Counted from the stretch's first letter, positions 35,222-49,645 are shown. The stretch: DNA of 64,000 nt from Morinoia aosen (GCA_030386875.1 CM059571.1:26034355-26098354), one strand, 5' to 3'. The notes: generated by a model not told the origin, from the sequence alone. Made by a program: numbers and translations.

Positions 35222-38200
35222 TCGAGCGGTACATTTCCCTGATATTCTCATTTTCTCTGAGACAACAACATGGTGACTACTGATATTTCATTTCCAAATT
35301 TTACTACTTTCACTACTTTTTACTACCTTCAACGGCAAAAAATTACTACCTTTTTTTACACAATGAATGTTGTCCAAATGTCCAGAGGTAAGTAATTGGC
35401 CTATAATGAGTAATTTGAGTCAATAATACACGTAATACCAAAGGTTCAAAAAAACATCCAAGTTTTGTAATACTTACAATACTTAATACTAAATGGAGCA
35501 ACCGAAGCTTTACGGCAAAAAATTTACCTAAATTCGTAAGGTACCCCAACCTAAATGGACTCCAACAAAAGTTTGGCGAAGACCTTGTCTTAACATCTTT
35601 TAACTATGAGGAAAACAGTTCATCACATGGAAGAAATAAACTGACTGGAAACTAGTAGACACCAGGGGATTGTCAGGTCCCTTTACAGCAGGGTAGAATA
35701 TCAAGGAATTTCATTACGACCAAACCCTATGGCACTTCAGAAAGATGAGTTTGTAAACTATTTCTATCGTACCTTCAAAATCTAAATCGGCATCCTAATT
35801 GCGATCATTAATAACAAATAGGTTATGAACATGTTATATTACGGAACCAATCACGAAAATGCAAATTTCATGTAGCTTTCCTACATACTTTTAGCAGAAG
35901 AATGAACTTTTATTACATGGAGCATCTTCATGCTATGACGACATCCTGGAGGTAACTGAATCGCCATGACTGCCAAAAGGAACTTCAAAGGAACTAAACT
36001 CTCGTTCAAATGATGACACATTGTATTAAAAGATAATTTTATAGCATAATTCTTTCTGTATTTCAACATAAATTAACGTTACTGGAAAAAAAATTTCAGC
36101 TTTACAAAGAGATAATTTAAAAAAAATTATAGTTTCAGTAACTCGTTGTTTCCCCAAATCAAAGTGGATAGAATAAACTCATCTTTTCAAAGGAAGATAA
36201 TAGTGCTCACAAAAAAGCTCAGGTGCAAAAAAAAAAACTTCCTGGATATTAATGAACTACGGAGAAGTTCCTGTGACGTCATTGCAATGTTTCTATCCTG
36301 CCGCAACAACTTTGAGTGTGAGAATATTTGTCTTGGAATGTGTTGGAATGCTACATCAAGTTAAGGATAATCAAGACCTTACGAGCCAAATATATGACTT
36401 TGAATTAAACATTATTCATTAGGAGGAATTGGTATGTAATAAGTTTGATTCACGACTTACTCATCTGAAATTGCAGCAGGACTCTAAAAGCTAATTGAAA
36501 ATAATTTTATTTCTGTGCTTACGTTTGTGAATAAAATACTGTAATTTCTGAGTATCAAGTGCACAAAAATAACAATTATGCCAACTATGCTATATATCTT
36601 ACGGGCAACTGCATCCATTAAAGATAAAAACCAATAAAATTTAATAGTTATTTAGTGATAAGTACAACTACCTATTTAAAAATTTTGGCTAGTTGTTAAT
36701 GTTTATTCACAAAATTTAAATGAAAAAGTTCACAAGATGTTTTACGTTTAAAAGGATCGGAATTTGTAATAAAATATAAATTATTTTACTTGACAAACAT
36801 TTCAATCAAAGCCATTTGATATGCTTCCACAAGAAAATATGTAGCTATGCTATTTCATTTTTCCTTGAGATCGTATAATGCATATTTGATGCGTAAAAAT
36901 AAAAGATGTTAAATGTCGACCTCATAATCATAAATGCAAAATTTTTAAATCCTTATTTTATTTTCAATACTAATCCCTGATATCACAAGTTCCTAAGCTT
37001 GTATCTCAATGTAAGTGCGCACTAATAGAGGTGTTTTCAACAATGCATCGCCACTGGTATTGCATTTTTTAAATTTATTATTTATACGATTTATGAAACC
37101 TCCATTACCGCATCAACGCGAAAGCCATTGTATTGTTTTCTCTCAATAATTTGTTAATAATAAAATGGCTGAAATGAACCTTCCATCATAAAACAACTAG
37201 ATAACTTTCAGATCAAACGGAATGAGAAGAAAAAGTGAACTGTTTTTACTATTGTTCGCAAAAATTTTGAAACTTTTTTCTATTTTGTGTGCTCCAATCC
37301 TAAAATTACACCCCACCTGTACAGGAATATTTCCAATTAATCGAGGCAAATATTTGATTATGGGAAAAATAAATTCAAAAAATCTTCATACTCTTTATAA
37401 ATATGTAACTGTACCTTAAATTTTCAGAGAATTATACTACTCAACAATTTTTTTACTACTCTTAAAATTTTACTACTATTTACTACGTTTTACCACTTTA
37501 CTACCTATAGTAGACACCCTGAATAAACGCGGTAGCTCCGGGGATAAATACTGGATAGATGTTGATACAAACGGATTATCCTCTGAACAGTGCACGAGGG
37601 AACTAAAAGATCATAAAAATTTTACAACGATGAAGTAATTTCGTATGGTTCGCTACTGAGTTTAATCCCTACGTCAAGCACGGCTGGATAGGACGTAGAA
37701 AAATTTCTTTGTCTCAAAAGGACGGCTTAACCCAATATCTAACGTCAGATAAGAAAGTCTTCGTACGTTTACGCTCGCAGGCTGCCACTAAAGCTGCGAC
37801 CAGGATTGGGCCTCACTGAACTAATATTCAAAGTCCAGGTATTTGCGTGCGGAACATATTTTCTAGCAAGAAACTCATGAACGGAAGATATAGATAACAA
37901 GATAACTGAGAATAAGGACAACCAACGAGTCTGGTCGGTAAAAAAACGTACTGAGAAGTAGTACCGTTCTCCAGTACCGTTGAGAATTGTGAACTAAAAA
38001 GTCTGCGACGCTAGAAATGTTACAAAGGCAGAAAATCCTCCGACCATTTCCGTGTATTGGATGTTATCCTGCACATCGGTTCACCACCACCAGTAATGAT
38101 TCTAATTCATGTGTCTTTTGTCTAGCATTCAAAACTCGAACAAGCGATCACAGCATAGTCCTAACACACTTTAGCACGTCAGACAAATTTTCGCTCACAA

Positions 38201-39650
38201 AACTACCACCGCACATTAAATATTTCCTGTCCATATTTTACCGGTGCTTCACTAGCTGGTAGTCTGCGGCAGGTACATTTCAGAGGTCATTTGATACTTT
38301 TAGCACCATCTAAAACTTCAATAACGATTTTTTTCTGTAAGACAGTTCGCGTGCTCATGTCCAGTTCCGACCCAGACGCGCAAATGGCTCTCTTGTGAAT
38401 CCCCTAAGGCCTTAAAAGGATGCAAAATCTTCTTTTGTAGCACTTGAATTACACCGGCAACGAGACATTTTCCGTTCTAATTTCGTGAAAAGGCGATGTA
38501 TTTTTGCCCCAACCCGTTCTATCGACAGAAGTTTGGCGTGCTGGGACACCATTAAGCACAGGAAATACTTTCAGCTAACTGCCTAGGAACGTTGCTCGAA
38601 TATAACTGATTTAGGAAAGCCCGTTTGTGGGTGTGTGTATTTAGAAAGAGATTTTGCAATAAGCGGCAGACATATTCGTCGTGTGTTTATCAGAAATAGC
38701 AAGCCATTCTCAGCGTGATACCTTCTTTTGCGTACAACTTTGAAATTTCAAAAATATTAATTCAACATATCAAAGATAAACATTAACTTTCAAAAATCTC
38801 CGATCGTAATCAAAATAAATAAATAATTGTATTCGGTATCATTATACTCGGGCTAATCTACGTCTACCACTGAAAATATTAACGATGATTTTTCTATTGC
38901 TTGATATGGTTTATGTAATTGTTACAAAACAAAATCAATTTGAAGGAATAATTCAAGCTCAACCTTAACAGCAACTAACATGAATACGTTGGTGTAGTCC
39001 GACGTTGGCAAAATTAAATGTTAAATGAATATAGTAATTGTTAATTGTTATATTCTATGGGAATTTATTTTTTCTCTTCGTCTGTATCTGATGCGGGGAT
39101 CGGTCCTCTCTAGGTGTCAAATGCGCTGCTACATCTGCAACATAACTTCATTATATTTTGCTAATGTATTGCTACTCCTTGTTATGTATCACTAAATATG
39201 ATTAAAATCAAGAAATAGGGATACAAAATGGAAATTTCTCGTCGCTGATAAGTACTCCCGATGTATTGTGAAGGATAAATAGCGGTTGCACGCTCAACAA
39301 AAAATTTTGTCAAAGACGCAGCAGAAATTCCCGGTGAGGCAGTCTCTCAGTTCACTCGATCATCACGCCGACAAGTCACCAGCAGCGAAGAAACTTGCAG
39401 GAGCTCACGCTATTGACATCTAACGTGTACCAGTTGCTTCATACCTCGAATGCATTGAATGATGTCTCACACGCCTCGGAACTACAGTTTTCATGGGAAT
39501 GAAGTCAGCCCCGCTCTAGCACCTGCGCTCATTGAGAATTAAGTCATTTGTTTTGTCATCGTCACCCTCATTTACGAAACCGCTACCCCAAGTTGGGGAA
39601 AAATTCCCTACCGATCCGTTCGTGAAAGGAGAGAAAAAATTTCATACTTA
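35222..39650. other. Intron; two TTTACTACT-rich blocks
   Basis: Blocks at 35283-35350 and 37430-37510 repeat TTTTACTACT-like words in the same direction. The second ends CTATAGTAGACACCCTG, reminiscent of transposon termini, and TAGTAGACACC also occurs at 35657. I could not pair ends into an element. No exon seen. Confidence 0.4.
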
Positions 39651-40700
39651 TTTCCATCTTTATTTCGTTTTTATGTTCTGAATAATTACCGAAAAATGTT
39701 CGGGAACAACTAAAAATTTTGAATAATCTCATTTGAGTATTTAAATAACGTGATTTATAAACTTATAAAGTAACCATAAAATATAGATAATGATTTTAAA
39801 GAAATTTTCATTTAAAAGTATTATTTTCAAAATCATAACCGCAAATTTTGAAAAAATAATTCTTAAACTCTACTAAACAACCCGAATTAAGGCTGCTTAT
39901 TTTGTGAATACTAAATGAGAAGTGTTTAAATCGCTTGTTTATGAAAAAAATTGATGACTTATTTCTTATTTTAGAGATAGAAAGGATTATAATTGTAATC
40001 TCTTTCTTTTTTTACATTTTTCAAGTCGGTGAACAATTAAATATTACCTATTTATGAATGAAAAGATTATTCTAACTAATTATACATTCGGTATCAGGAT
40101 AATAAATCGTTACTGAAGTCTAAGTTTGACTCTGAGTTGATTTTCATTACAAGAATACCAACATAATTAGTTCATTTATGACCAGGGAAGTTTTCAATAT
40201 ATCAACAAACCACTAACATTATCATTCTGGAAATGATGAAAAATGCAAGAGGTAAAAAACTTTTAGGGTTTGTGCGAAGAATATTTCACTTCAATGATGT
40301 CTTTATAATGACTTTGAAAAACATATCGACATTTCAAACATCCAAATCATAAAATAGGGAATCTTCATGAGTGATAAGTTTCAAAAATCATCATTAACAC
40401 TAACCAAATTAGATGAACTTGAAAACATGTTCAAAGAACCTTCGAAACACACATCAGAATCGGGATAAATATAATTACGAAATTTGAAAATTAACAAATC
40501 AAAGAGTAAATGAACAATAAAATAATAAAAAATCACTTAAAACATGGTTTCATTTTAATAATTATCCCGAATTGAACATTGATAAAAATATTCAAACGGG
40601 ACAACATATTGATGATATTATTTATACTACTATAAGATCTTCAACAAGTACAGGACCACACCATTCAAATTTATTATTACATGTTGTTTCTTTGATACTA
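39650..40700 (+). pseudogene. Probable decayed LINE reverse transcriptase C-terminal region
   Basis: Within an extremely AT-rich block the plus strand at 40105-40330 reads KFDSELIFITRI and then KNARGKKLLGFVRRI with FNDVFIMTLK. These match the tail of RTE/Jockey-type reverse transcriptases (LG-x-x-FDSxLxFxxHI, then KxLGFxxR, then FxDxxTLK). Frames and stops interrupt it and nothing upstream is recognisable. The limits are rough. Confidence 0.38.
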
Positions 40701-43700
40701 AATCGTTTTCTTTTTATTTTATTTCATCTTTTATAGTTCAGTTCTTTCTTAGTTCTAATCGTTTTAATATGTTGATTAATAAAATCCTTCCGGGTAAAAA
40801 CAGGTGTTGTATAAATTGCATAACTATTTTATGACTACATGTTAGTTTTTTTATTTATTCATAGTCTAGTGAAATAAACAATTAATGAATTAAATATCAA
40901 TAAAGAATGAAGAATATAAAAAGAAAGTAATTTAAAGAAAAATTAAGATATTAAATATGAGTTGGGCGTTCATGTGCCCGTTGAAGCTTGTATAGTAGTA
41001 GAATTCATTTTATCTATATATAGTCTTGTTTAGTCAATTGGATTACTATTAATTCTTGATTATTATTAAAACGATTGGCTGATTTTTGTGATGTTATACA
41101 TGTTTTAAAGTCGTTCATTTACTTGTTTATTATTTCTGTTCCCTCATTCCCGTCATTAAACTTTTACAACTTTGATATATCTTTGAAGGGTCGTCTAACT
41201 TTGTCAGGGCTGATGATTTTAGAAACATATCCTTGTCGTTGATCAACTGTTTCATGATTTGGAAAAGCTAAGTTGATATTACGATATCCTTTTCAAGAAT
41301 TAGTTACAGCATGGCACAGAAGTGAGTTACGTCTTTTTCCAAACTGAAAAGTTGTTTGCAACTTCCCTTTTCCATCACTCTAACAATGAAATTTTTAGTT
41401 GTTCATTTTTGTTTCATCCAAAATGAAGCCGCTAATAAATTAAGTAAATACGTTAATATATTTGATAATGAAAATTTAACTAAAAGTTGAGCACAATTTT
41501 GAAAACGGTCGAATATCTATTAGCGAAATTCAAATTGGGTAAGATAAGCTTCCTGTTGATGAAATTAATTATTCACAAGTTTAGAAATGAAAAAATGTCG
41601 GTACAAAGGCGCGCAAAGATGAATCGACAAAGGCCCGCAATGCCATGCCCTATAAAAATACGAAATTTAAGGTAGGGGGAAGAAACCACCGCCAAAGCTC
41701 ATAAAAGAGAGCAATCAAACGAAGCTGTAAAAGATAAATGTATTACAAGCTGAGGGCGACTGGAAAAACGACTAACGAAGGCTTGCACGCTACCAGGACT
41801 GTGAGGGAAGGAAAACGCCCTACGTGCAAAGTGAACAAAATGAAGCCACAAGCCAGAACGACAGCCAAAAGCCCAGTAACAATAGTTTGCTGGAGCAGAC
41901 AGGAAAGCACCTAAGCACTGCACAAGTGGTTCTTAAAGAAATCATGGAATAGTTTTTAATAGTTAATTTACGCTTTCAGGCAAAAACCAAACCGTGAACG
42001 ATAGTGCATAATTAAGCAATCTTAAACCGCCCTCCACGAAATTTGCTTCTCCCGTAAAATTGAGCTCCACTCTATAGGCATAAGAAAAGAGCTTGTGACA
42101 TGAAATTTAGTAGAGCCTATACAAAAAAAAAACATTTTTCATTCAGTTTAGGTCATCTTTTGTACGACCTAATTACAAGATTATTTTAAAATGAACCCCA
42201 GTGTCAATAACAAATGAATAATAGAATTTTATAAGTTAAATAAAATTGGGTGTAAATATGATAACCCTGAATCCTCAGTTAAGTTTGTTGGTTGACCGCG
42301 TAATTTCATTTCAGGACTGAAGTACAACACATGCTAACATTCTTTGAATAAATTCTTTGTAGTCTACATCAGTTAAGTATTTTTTGACTAGGTGCATTGT
42401 TTTCCAAGCATCGTAGTGCCCCACGTCAATGAGAACACTGTCCGATTGTTGCGTGATTGCTACTATTGTAACGTGTTTGTTTCAGGTGAATTGTAGTCAG
42501 AAGTTAAGTAATTTTCTAAATAATTGAACTTAACTTGATTTAGTATGACTCTGAGCATCAATGAAAGGATTACTCCGTCATGATGACTTCAGCGCTCGCT
42601 CGATAAGCCTTATTTCTCTTAGTTTTATCATAGCCAGTCATCCGGGACAATTTTAAGGTAGATTTTATAGGCACGTGTTTGGCTTCAACTTATGATCGGT
42701 CTTTTTTTTAAATTCAGCTTATGTTACCGTTCTTACCTTCAAAAATAGATCGCACGACTTTGTTTTCATCAAGTCCAAGTGTTATTTAAATTACCATGGA
42801 AGTTAACTTCAAAGTCTCACAATGAAGAACGTTAGATGTTGAAAAAAATGAGCAGTTCTTTCCTCATTGTTTGCTGGATGCATGAAATAAAAGTAAGAGC
42901 AAAAATTTAGGATGAAAAAATATACTGAAAATTGTTGAAATGCACTCGTTTCTTATATGAAAAAAACTCAATCGGTCAGATTACCAATTTTGCATTTCTG
43001 GTTCGAAGTAAATACTTAGAAAACTAAAAATTTACATTAATCTGTGTTGCATTTTAATCAATGTTAACCAATACATTCGAATATTCACATCGAAAATTTG
43101 AAATTCTCAATTATCATCTATATTACTCAAGGCATAAATATTTAAGCTAAGTTCAAAAGCTCGTAGTTCCACTTTAAAACATTTTTTTTATTATAGTTAA
43201 AGCCCGGAAATAAAAATTACCCAAACTTCAGAGATATCACTGATAAGCACATCCATAAAATCAAGTCGAATATCACAATAGAGAAAAATTATCGAGAGGA
43301 AAAGGTCTCTAAATTATGGTCGAGGTGAGCTTCCATTGCTCACAACTTCGCGGCCGTTGGTTCAGTGGGCAAAGAAGAAAAGTTTTGTAAGTTCGCTGGA
43401 ACTTCCTGGTCAGAGCCTGAACTATTGACAAAAATGTTAGCTGCAAATGAATTTTTGAAAATTCAAGAAAATCCACGCGTTAAATTGTGCGACGAAGCTC
43501 TGAACTCTAGCCATGTAGAAAATCGAGTCCATGAACTAACGGTCGCCACGTTGTGCGTTTCGTGCCGAAAAATGAAAGAAAGTTTTCTCATATAAAAACA
43601 ACTTTCATTAAAGCTTATACCTTCACTTGAAACTGAAACAAGAACTCCTGGTCGAGTTGACCAATGTACCATACTCTATAATTGTACCACACACGCAGAG

Positions 43701-46040
43701 GGCTGGATTTAGAGTGTCATTTTCACACTGGATATTTCCAGCGACACTTCCCACATTATTTGAATAAGGGAAGAGGTCACTCAATATCTACGTAAAATCG
43801 CCATACAACGGATAGCCACCGCCCTGCCGAATATAGACATGGAATTTGTTCCATATGAACTGGTCGCCTCGGTGTTGTGACACGGAAGGAATTCCATTCG
43901 GCTGTCAGCTTGCCTCCGCGAAGAACATGGGAGGCATGATGCACAATGCGTCGTTTCAAATTGGCAGTGTTTATAACACGGCATGAGCTCTTCGTGAAGG
44001 TTCTATAGTAGGTTAATTCAATAACTTTCAGCCAAGAGATTCCGATGTTCATGCAACGAAATTTTTGTTGGGAAGAAATTCCTTCAGTATCGGAGAGAAT
44101 ACATTAATGTATCTTGTTAATAAAGTTTCAATTGAACCAGCATTTACTTTCAATGATTTAAGAGGTCAAACAGTCCTGAGGACTACGCCTTTAGTTTTTG
44201 TGTGGCATTATGATTACACATTCAAGAAGATAGTGGATAGGTATTTTGCAGTTAATGAGCTGATTGCTAACTCCAGCCGCCGGCCAGAGTCTGTAGATCA
44301 AAATAAAGGATTTAAGATTTAACACGCTTACCATACATCTGCAAAGTTCTCGTACGAAAGTCATTTTGAAATTTTGAAAATTTTGAATCAAACTAGACAG
44401 AGACAACGGTGTCAAATATATTATTCTACTTTTCAAAAATGGCAATTGCGGGTCACTTCAAACCCCCACTGTTGTTCATCTGCATACGAAATTTTGTTCA
44501 ACACCAAGCTACTTTTTCAAGTGATGTTTATTTTGCTGTTCCTCATGCTTTCACGGGACTAGAGGATACAGATGTTTCGAGGAGACCAAACTACTCTCAG
44601 CTTTTATTACCTCATAATTTTTGAAAATGTCCTGCCAATTTGAATGCACATATATCAGTGAATAAAATTATTGTATGAAATAACAGAAGTTTTTATTTTT
44701 GAAAGCACCTGTCTTGCTCAGTGCAATTTTTATCCCTTATGCGCGTGTGTCGGATACACAGGTATTTAATAATTCCGTCACTACATTGATCACATGAGAG
44801 TGAATTAACTAAGCTGCTCAGAGCGTTGGCTGCTCCTATACAGTTCACAAGATCGAACTGAGTGAAGTGCGCACATACATTGAAATATGAGCATAGGCAC
44901 ATGAGGGATTAAAGTTACAAGTAAAATGGGCAGATTTAAATTATTTTGCGTCTAAAACTATGAGGTCGACATTCGGGACAATTTTCTATTCTAACATATC
45001 AACTAGTATGCCAAATAACGAGCTCGGAGAGAATAAAATATTTTACCAAACAAATATTTTACTACGCTAATGATACTGGCACAAAAGAGTTCACCGGAGT
45101 CAATTTAGCTTGACATAGAGTTTAATTAAGATGCTGGTAGAAGCTGCGCCTTAAATTATCCGACCAACACGGAGAGTTTTCTCCTATAGTATTGAAACAG
45201 TTGACTGAATAAGACCTTCGTATATCATTTGAACTTGCTTATTTGGAGAAAAAAATAAGGTAGCAAGTCCGTGATACTACGCAAAAGTACGAAGAATATT
45301 TTTCAGTCGGATAATATAAAGGACGCCGTGAGAGTCTTCGCTCTTGAAGCTACGAAAACCTGCGGGTATAAAATCAAGACACCTATCGAGCATGGAAATA
45401 TTGCTCGTCTGTATGAAATGTAGACTAGAGATGGTACCATGATGATACTCAACCAGCACTTCTTTGGAGAGGTGAAGGCTGCCTTGATGAATCCTGAGCC
45501 GCTACACAACCATTGCAGAAAAAATCCCGATACTTTCAGTTGTTTCTTTGCTGTAGTGAAATCGTGCTCAGAATGCCTCCATCTACATGTTGATTCACAC
45601 ATAAGGAAAGTTTTTAATCAACTCCGTATTTATTACAAGACGGTCGCAAGATCAAATTTTTAGTGGATTTGACAAGGAGGCCAAAGAATTAAGGTCCTGA
45701 TGTTGGATCATTTCTTGTTTGAGAAGCAAAGTTTGTCTGTATAACAAGAAATAATTCTCCGAGCGCTATAATGATAAATGGTCGAATATTAAATGAATCA
45801 ATATATACGAATTTTCTTTCAGATTATAATATTAATAAAAGAATCACATACGCTGATGCCTGTCTCCGGTAATAAAACATAAAAACACGAGGCAGCAAAA
45901 CTACCCCATACCCCAGTTCTAGCGCTGGATGCTACCGTTTTGCTACGACATGACAAATCGGCAGCGAGACATGTGGAGGTCTGTCTGGCTCACCAAAGCG
46001 TTCGTTTGAGACGAGTTTCTAAGAGCCGGAACAGAATACT
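40701..46040. other. Intron, nothing recognised
   Basis: AT-rich. Overlapping short frames near 41.5-41.9 and 43.4-44.6 kb have no motif and no splice context tying them to InR. Confidence 0.5.
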
Positions 46041-46385
46041 ACAGCTTTTTAACTTTAATTTAAAAAGTTCAAATTCAATTTAACGAAGTTCAAGTTCAAT
46101 TTAAAAAGCTCAAATTTAATTAAGAGAAGGTCAAATTCAATTTAAAAAAGTTCAAGTTTAATATAAAAAATATCAAGTTTAATTTCATAAGTCTCATGTA
46201 GGCTATATTTTAAAAAATATTAGGTTCAATTTTGAAAAGCTTAGGTTTTGAAAAGCTTACCAACCTACTGTTTTCCCTGAAAATATTCCACTGTATCATG
46301 TATACACCTTTACTTGCACATCAAGCGGCTATGGTTATTAAGTATTTCATGTGTCATTTTAATTTAAAAGCCGCGTCAACCCGTC

Positions 46386-46817
46386 ATGACGTCTTCCTTT
46401 AACAGCAGCCGAAGTGAAACATATTCAGAAGAAGTTGGAGAAGAAATTATAGAAAAACGTAGCGCAAAACTCGGCTCAAGACGAGGAGCGTATAAAAAAG
46501 ATCCCGTCATGATACCAAACTTCACATTCATTATCACAACCGCTGAAAATAATGATGATTGGAAGGCAATAGCCCGTGCTAACAGTGTAGCTGTTCAAAC
46601 TGCGTACAGATGGCTTCGTCGATCCGACAACTTTGTCAAAAAGCGCGGAGGTTACCGCTGTCAAAAATTAACATATGAAAACATCGAACTAATGCTCACA
46701 TATGTGGAAAAAATCTACTTATTACACTTCAGGAGATTAAATCAAAAATTCAAATTGAAGTTGAGGTCTCACTCAGCACATACTATTCATAAATACTTGG
46801 ACTGCTATACACTATAA
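46386..46817 (+). pseudogene. Transposase N-terminal, helix-turn-helix part
   Basis: A 143-codon frame from ATG. Residues 57-78 (DDWKAIARANSVAVQTAYRW) form a helix-turn-helix of the IS630/Tc1 type; the following KKRGGYRCQKLTYENI is the usual link to the catalytic half. The frame closes with TAA and the protein continues in another frame at 46844. Confidence 0.8.
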
Positions 46818-46843
46818 AAAAAGGGATTCAAGGACCTTTTCCC

Positions 46844-47116
46844 ATGAACTCCATAAGCCACCAAGAAAAAAGAAAATGTTACTTGCAGGCTCTGATGGAC
46901 AAGATGGGCGATGGCAAATTAATAGTACTAGTCCACCCCCCTTTATTTGAAAATAATAAACGGCGTAGTGAAGGTCGTTCTCGTAAAGGAACTCGCTGTC
47001 CGGTCAAGTGTCCGACCTCAAAAGGAAAGAATATACATGTTATCGCAGCGATATCACACCACGGTCTCGTGTATCTGCAGAGGCGGAGAGGAAGTTACCG
47101 AAAAGAAAACTGTTAA
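46844..47116 (+). pseudogene. Transposase first catalytic segment, inactive
   Basis: Carries KCYLQALMDKMGDGKLIVLV, then KRRSEGRSRKGTRCPVKCPT, SKGKNIHVIAAIS and VYLQRRRGSY. In relatives a DETNF-like block with the first catalytic Asp follows IVLV; here it reads HPPLFENN, so the acidic residue is absent. The frame ends at TAA and coding similarity resumes in another frame. Confidence 0.8.
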
Positions 47117-47512
47117 GAATGACTTCGCGAAATTCTGCGTGCAGTAACAGAGCCTCCTAACAATGTCATAGTAGTGTGTGAAAACGATTCAGTACATGTA
47201 GGTCTTGAAACTATTTTTGATGAAGAAGAACTTTCTGGCGCTATGTTACTTCACGTAAGTCCTTACAGTGCACCAATTAATCCCATAGAAGAATGCTGAA
47301 GTGCAATGAGAGCAAAAGTGAAGCGCTTATTAGCAACCAGAATGACAGAGATGCTGAACTTCATGCCGGAAGGAATGACCATTACTGAGTACCGAATGCT
47401 CATCCTTGAAGAAGTAAAAGATGAATCCATTAGTACCGTAACACTATACGCTCCTACAATCATATACAGAAGCATTTTGCTCGAATTAGAGATATCGTAT
47501 AAATGCACTTAG
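47116..47512 (+). pseudogene. Transposase second and third catalytic segments, inactive
   Basis: Reads NNVIVVCENDSVHVGLE, then LHVSPYSAPINPIEEC, followed by TGA where relatives have Trp, then AMRAKVKRLL and EGMTITEYRMLILEE. The second catalytic Asp (usually VVCDN) is Glu. The NPIE glutamate is kept, 35 residues after it, close to DD34-36E spacing. Two altered acidic residues plus the frame breaks make this copy dead. Its family signature (VCDNAPVHSGLE-like) is closer to protist and bacterial IS630 relatives than to classic animal Tc1 (inference). Confidence 0.8.
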
Positions 47513-48139
47513 CGATGGTATAAATGTGTAAAAATGGAATTACATATTAGTTAAGAGATTGGCCTCTAATTGGGTATTATATTTTATGTATAATACTAAA
47601 TTATATAACAAGATCTAACAAGCGATTATTGCAGCAGCCTTACTATTTAAATACAATTTTGAAGCTATGTAATGTTTAAATTTTCAGCAGAGCAGTTTGC
47701 TAATTTTCATACAGTTACTTATTATATAAAGTTTATTTGGATCATTTTTGCCAATAGATATAAGTGCCGATGATATGTTTAGCAAACGATTCATAGGCAA
47801 AAATTGAAGAACGTCAAATTGTGTATAAAATCACAGCAGCTTGGTTTTTCTGATATTCGATTTACTCTTTTTTCATTTCCAGTTCTTTTAAATAAATATG
47901 CATTCTCACATATAAACTTTAACTATATTACTGATACATTAATATACAATTTTAGAAACATAAGCTTTTAAGGATTGAACTTGATTTTTCAAAAGCAACT
48001 TGATATTTTTTTTAATTAAACTTGACCTTTTTTAAATTAAACTTAAGCTATTTTAAATTGAACTTGACCTTTTTAAAATTAAACTTGGCCTTTTTTAAAT
48101 TGAACTTGAATTTTTTTAAATTAAAGGTAAACAACTGTA

Positions 48140-49399
48140 GATGTTAAAGAAGCAGGGTTGCGTAAAAATTCTTGATGCGCCTCTAACTCGACGTTGGATT
48201 CTTTGAAAGCTTTAATGTTCAGAAATTCTCAGTGTCATAGGTACGGATATCAAATCAAGAGGATTTTAAGCATTACATCATAGCAGAATCAGTCCTACCC
48301 TGACCATTCCATAGGCATGTGAAAAAATTAAATGTTCTCTGTGTAAAAAGCAGGAATTTCACAGGAAGATGATTCTACGAAATTTACCGTAATTTTTCAT
48401 CGACAGATAAATCGATTTAAAAATTACCTCCAATAAATTAGGATTCAACTATTTTTCCCCATGAACATCGTGAGTACTCATTCACCAGACACACAATTAC
48501 GAATTTCTGTATACTAGACATATTTACTCAACCACATCAATACGGCGAAAACAATGTTAAACATTCGTATAAACTACACATGCCCTAAAGCAGTCAGTCT
48601 AATAAAAATAATTTTGCAAACTTGATCACAGTTCGTCGGAAATTTCCAATTCTTACCAGGTGGTATAAGAGTACAACACAAATCAATGACTGCAGTCCCG
48701 TAAGATTTATTCCAACGAGTCAAACGGCGAAAAACATTCCTAAGTGCGTGTCAAATCCAGGCGCTTTCTGCACTGGCTGCCAAACTTTCCTTCGCTAATT
48801 AAACTTTAGGCATTGCAAGTTAGCGAATTATTCATTTAATCAGCAGTTCGGTTTAAAATGTAGTAAAAAATAATCACGAACCCAGAGAAGTTCGTTGAAC
48901 CTCTGTGTTTGGAGTAATTTTATCCGATGGTCAATCGTAGTATCTATGCTACAAAAATTGGAGTGCAACGACACACGTTGAAAATATGCATTGTCGATTT
49001 CGCTGAACACACATAATCAGAGTCCACTATATTACAATAATTTTGCCTCACTGACTCCGTGCAGTGTGGACGTGTTCTGTCTTTGCTCTAAAACAAAGTG
49101 CCACTATTGGCTAGAAAGAATGTACTCCTAACCTGAATGAGTACTCACTCTCGCCATTAGGATTTTACTGTGATCTAAGCCCACCATAAATCAATTATCA
49201 AACTAAAAAGTACAATATACCCTCATGAAGAGTGTTAAAGTATTCAACCCTCATCTACTCAAGAAACCGTACCCCTTCAATCTTCAAGATGGCGCCTAAC
49301 AAACGACGCAGCACCAACAGCAGCAGCAACAACAGCAGTGAGTTTCAGTCGAAGTTTGCTCCATATCCTGATGTATCTAGCTTAACGAAAGACGGAAAG
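48140..49399. other. Intron, nothing recognised
   Basis: Unmatched sequence. A low-complexity serine/asparagine-coding run (49298-49350) just before the LINE has no LINE motif and probably marks the truncation junction. Confidence 0.5.
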
Positions 49400-49408
49400 G
49401 AAGTGGTT

Positions 49409-49612
49409 TCTACATCTTTCTTTCCTATCATTACAAAGCCTACACGAATAACCTCAGAATGTGCTACGCTGCTTGACAATATCTTTATGACAAATCCAAC
49501 TGATTTTCTTGCTGGAATAATTACTTCTGACTTATTAGATCACTTTCCGGTTTTTCTTATTAAGAAAAACGTCTATATTGCTTGCACTAAGGCACGGGCT
49601 GAAACTTCCTGA
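49409..49612 (+). pseudogene. LINE endonuclease, C-terminal end
   Basis: Contains SFFPIITKPTRITSECATLL, DNIFMTNPT, AGIITSDLLDHFPVFLIKKN. The DHFPV block holds the last catalytic Asp-His pair of apurinic-type LINE endonucleases; TSD-x-x-DH is kept. The frame opens upstream into unrelated sequence and closes with TGA shortly after. Confidence 0.85.
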
Positions 49613-49645
49613 TATCGTAAAATAAGCGAATCAAATTTAGAAGAA

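Larger units (their letters stand above)
46042..48137 (+). mobile_element. IS630/Tc1-type DNA transposon with subterminal repeat arrays
   Basis: A 2096-bp element flanked by TA (46040-46041 and 48138-48139). Its ends are CAGCTTTTTAACTTTAATTT and, reversed, CAGTTGTTTACCTTTAATTT. Inside each end lie six to seven degenerate tandem copies of a 22-24-bp word like AAAAAGTTCAAGTTCAATTT in opposite orientations (46042-46190 and 47985-48137). Between them a broken transposase runs on the plus strand. The repeated words are probably transposase binding sites (inference). Confidence 0.9.

Noticed and set aside
35283-37520. TTTACTACT blocks as ends of one transposon
   Set aside because: The blocks are direct, not inverted, and no target duplication or coding part was found.
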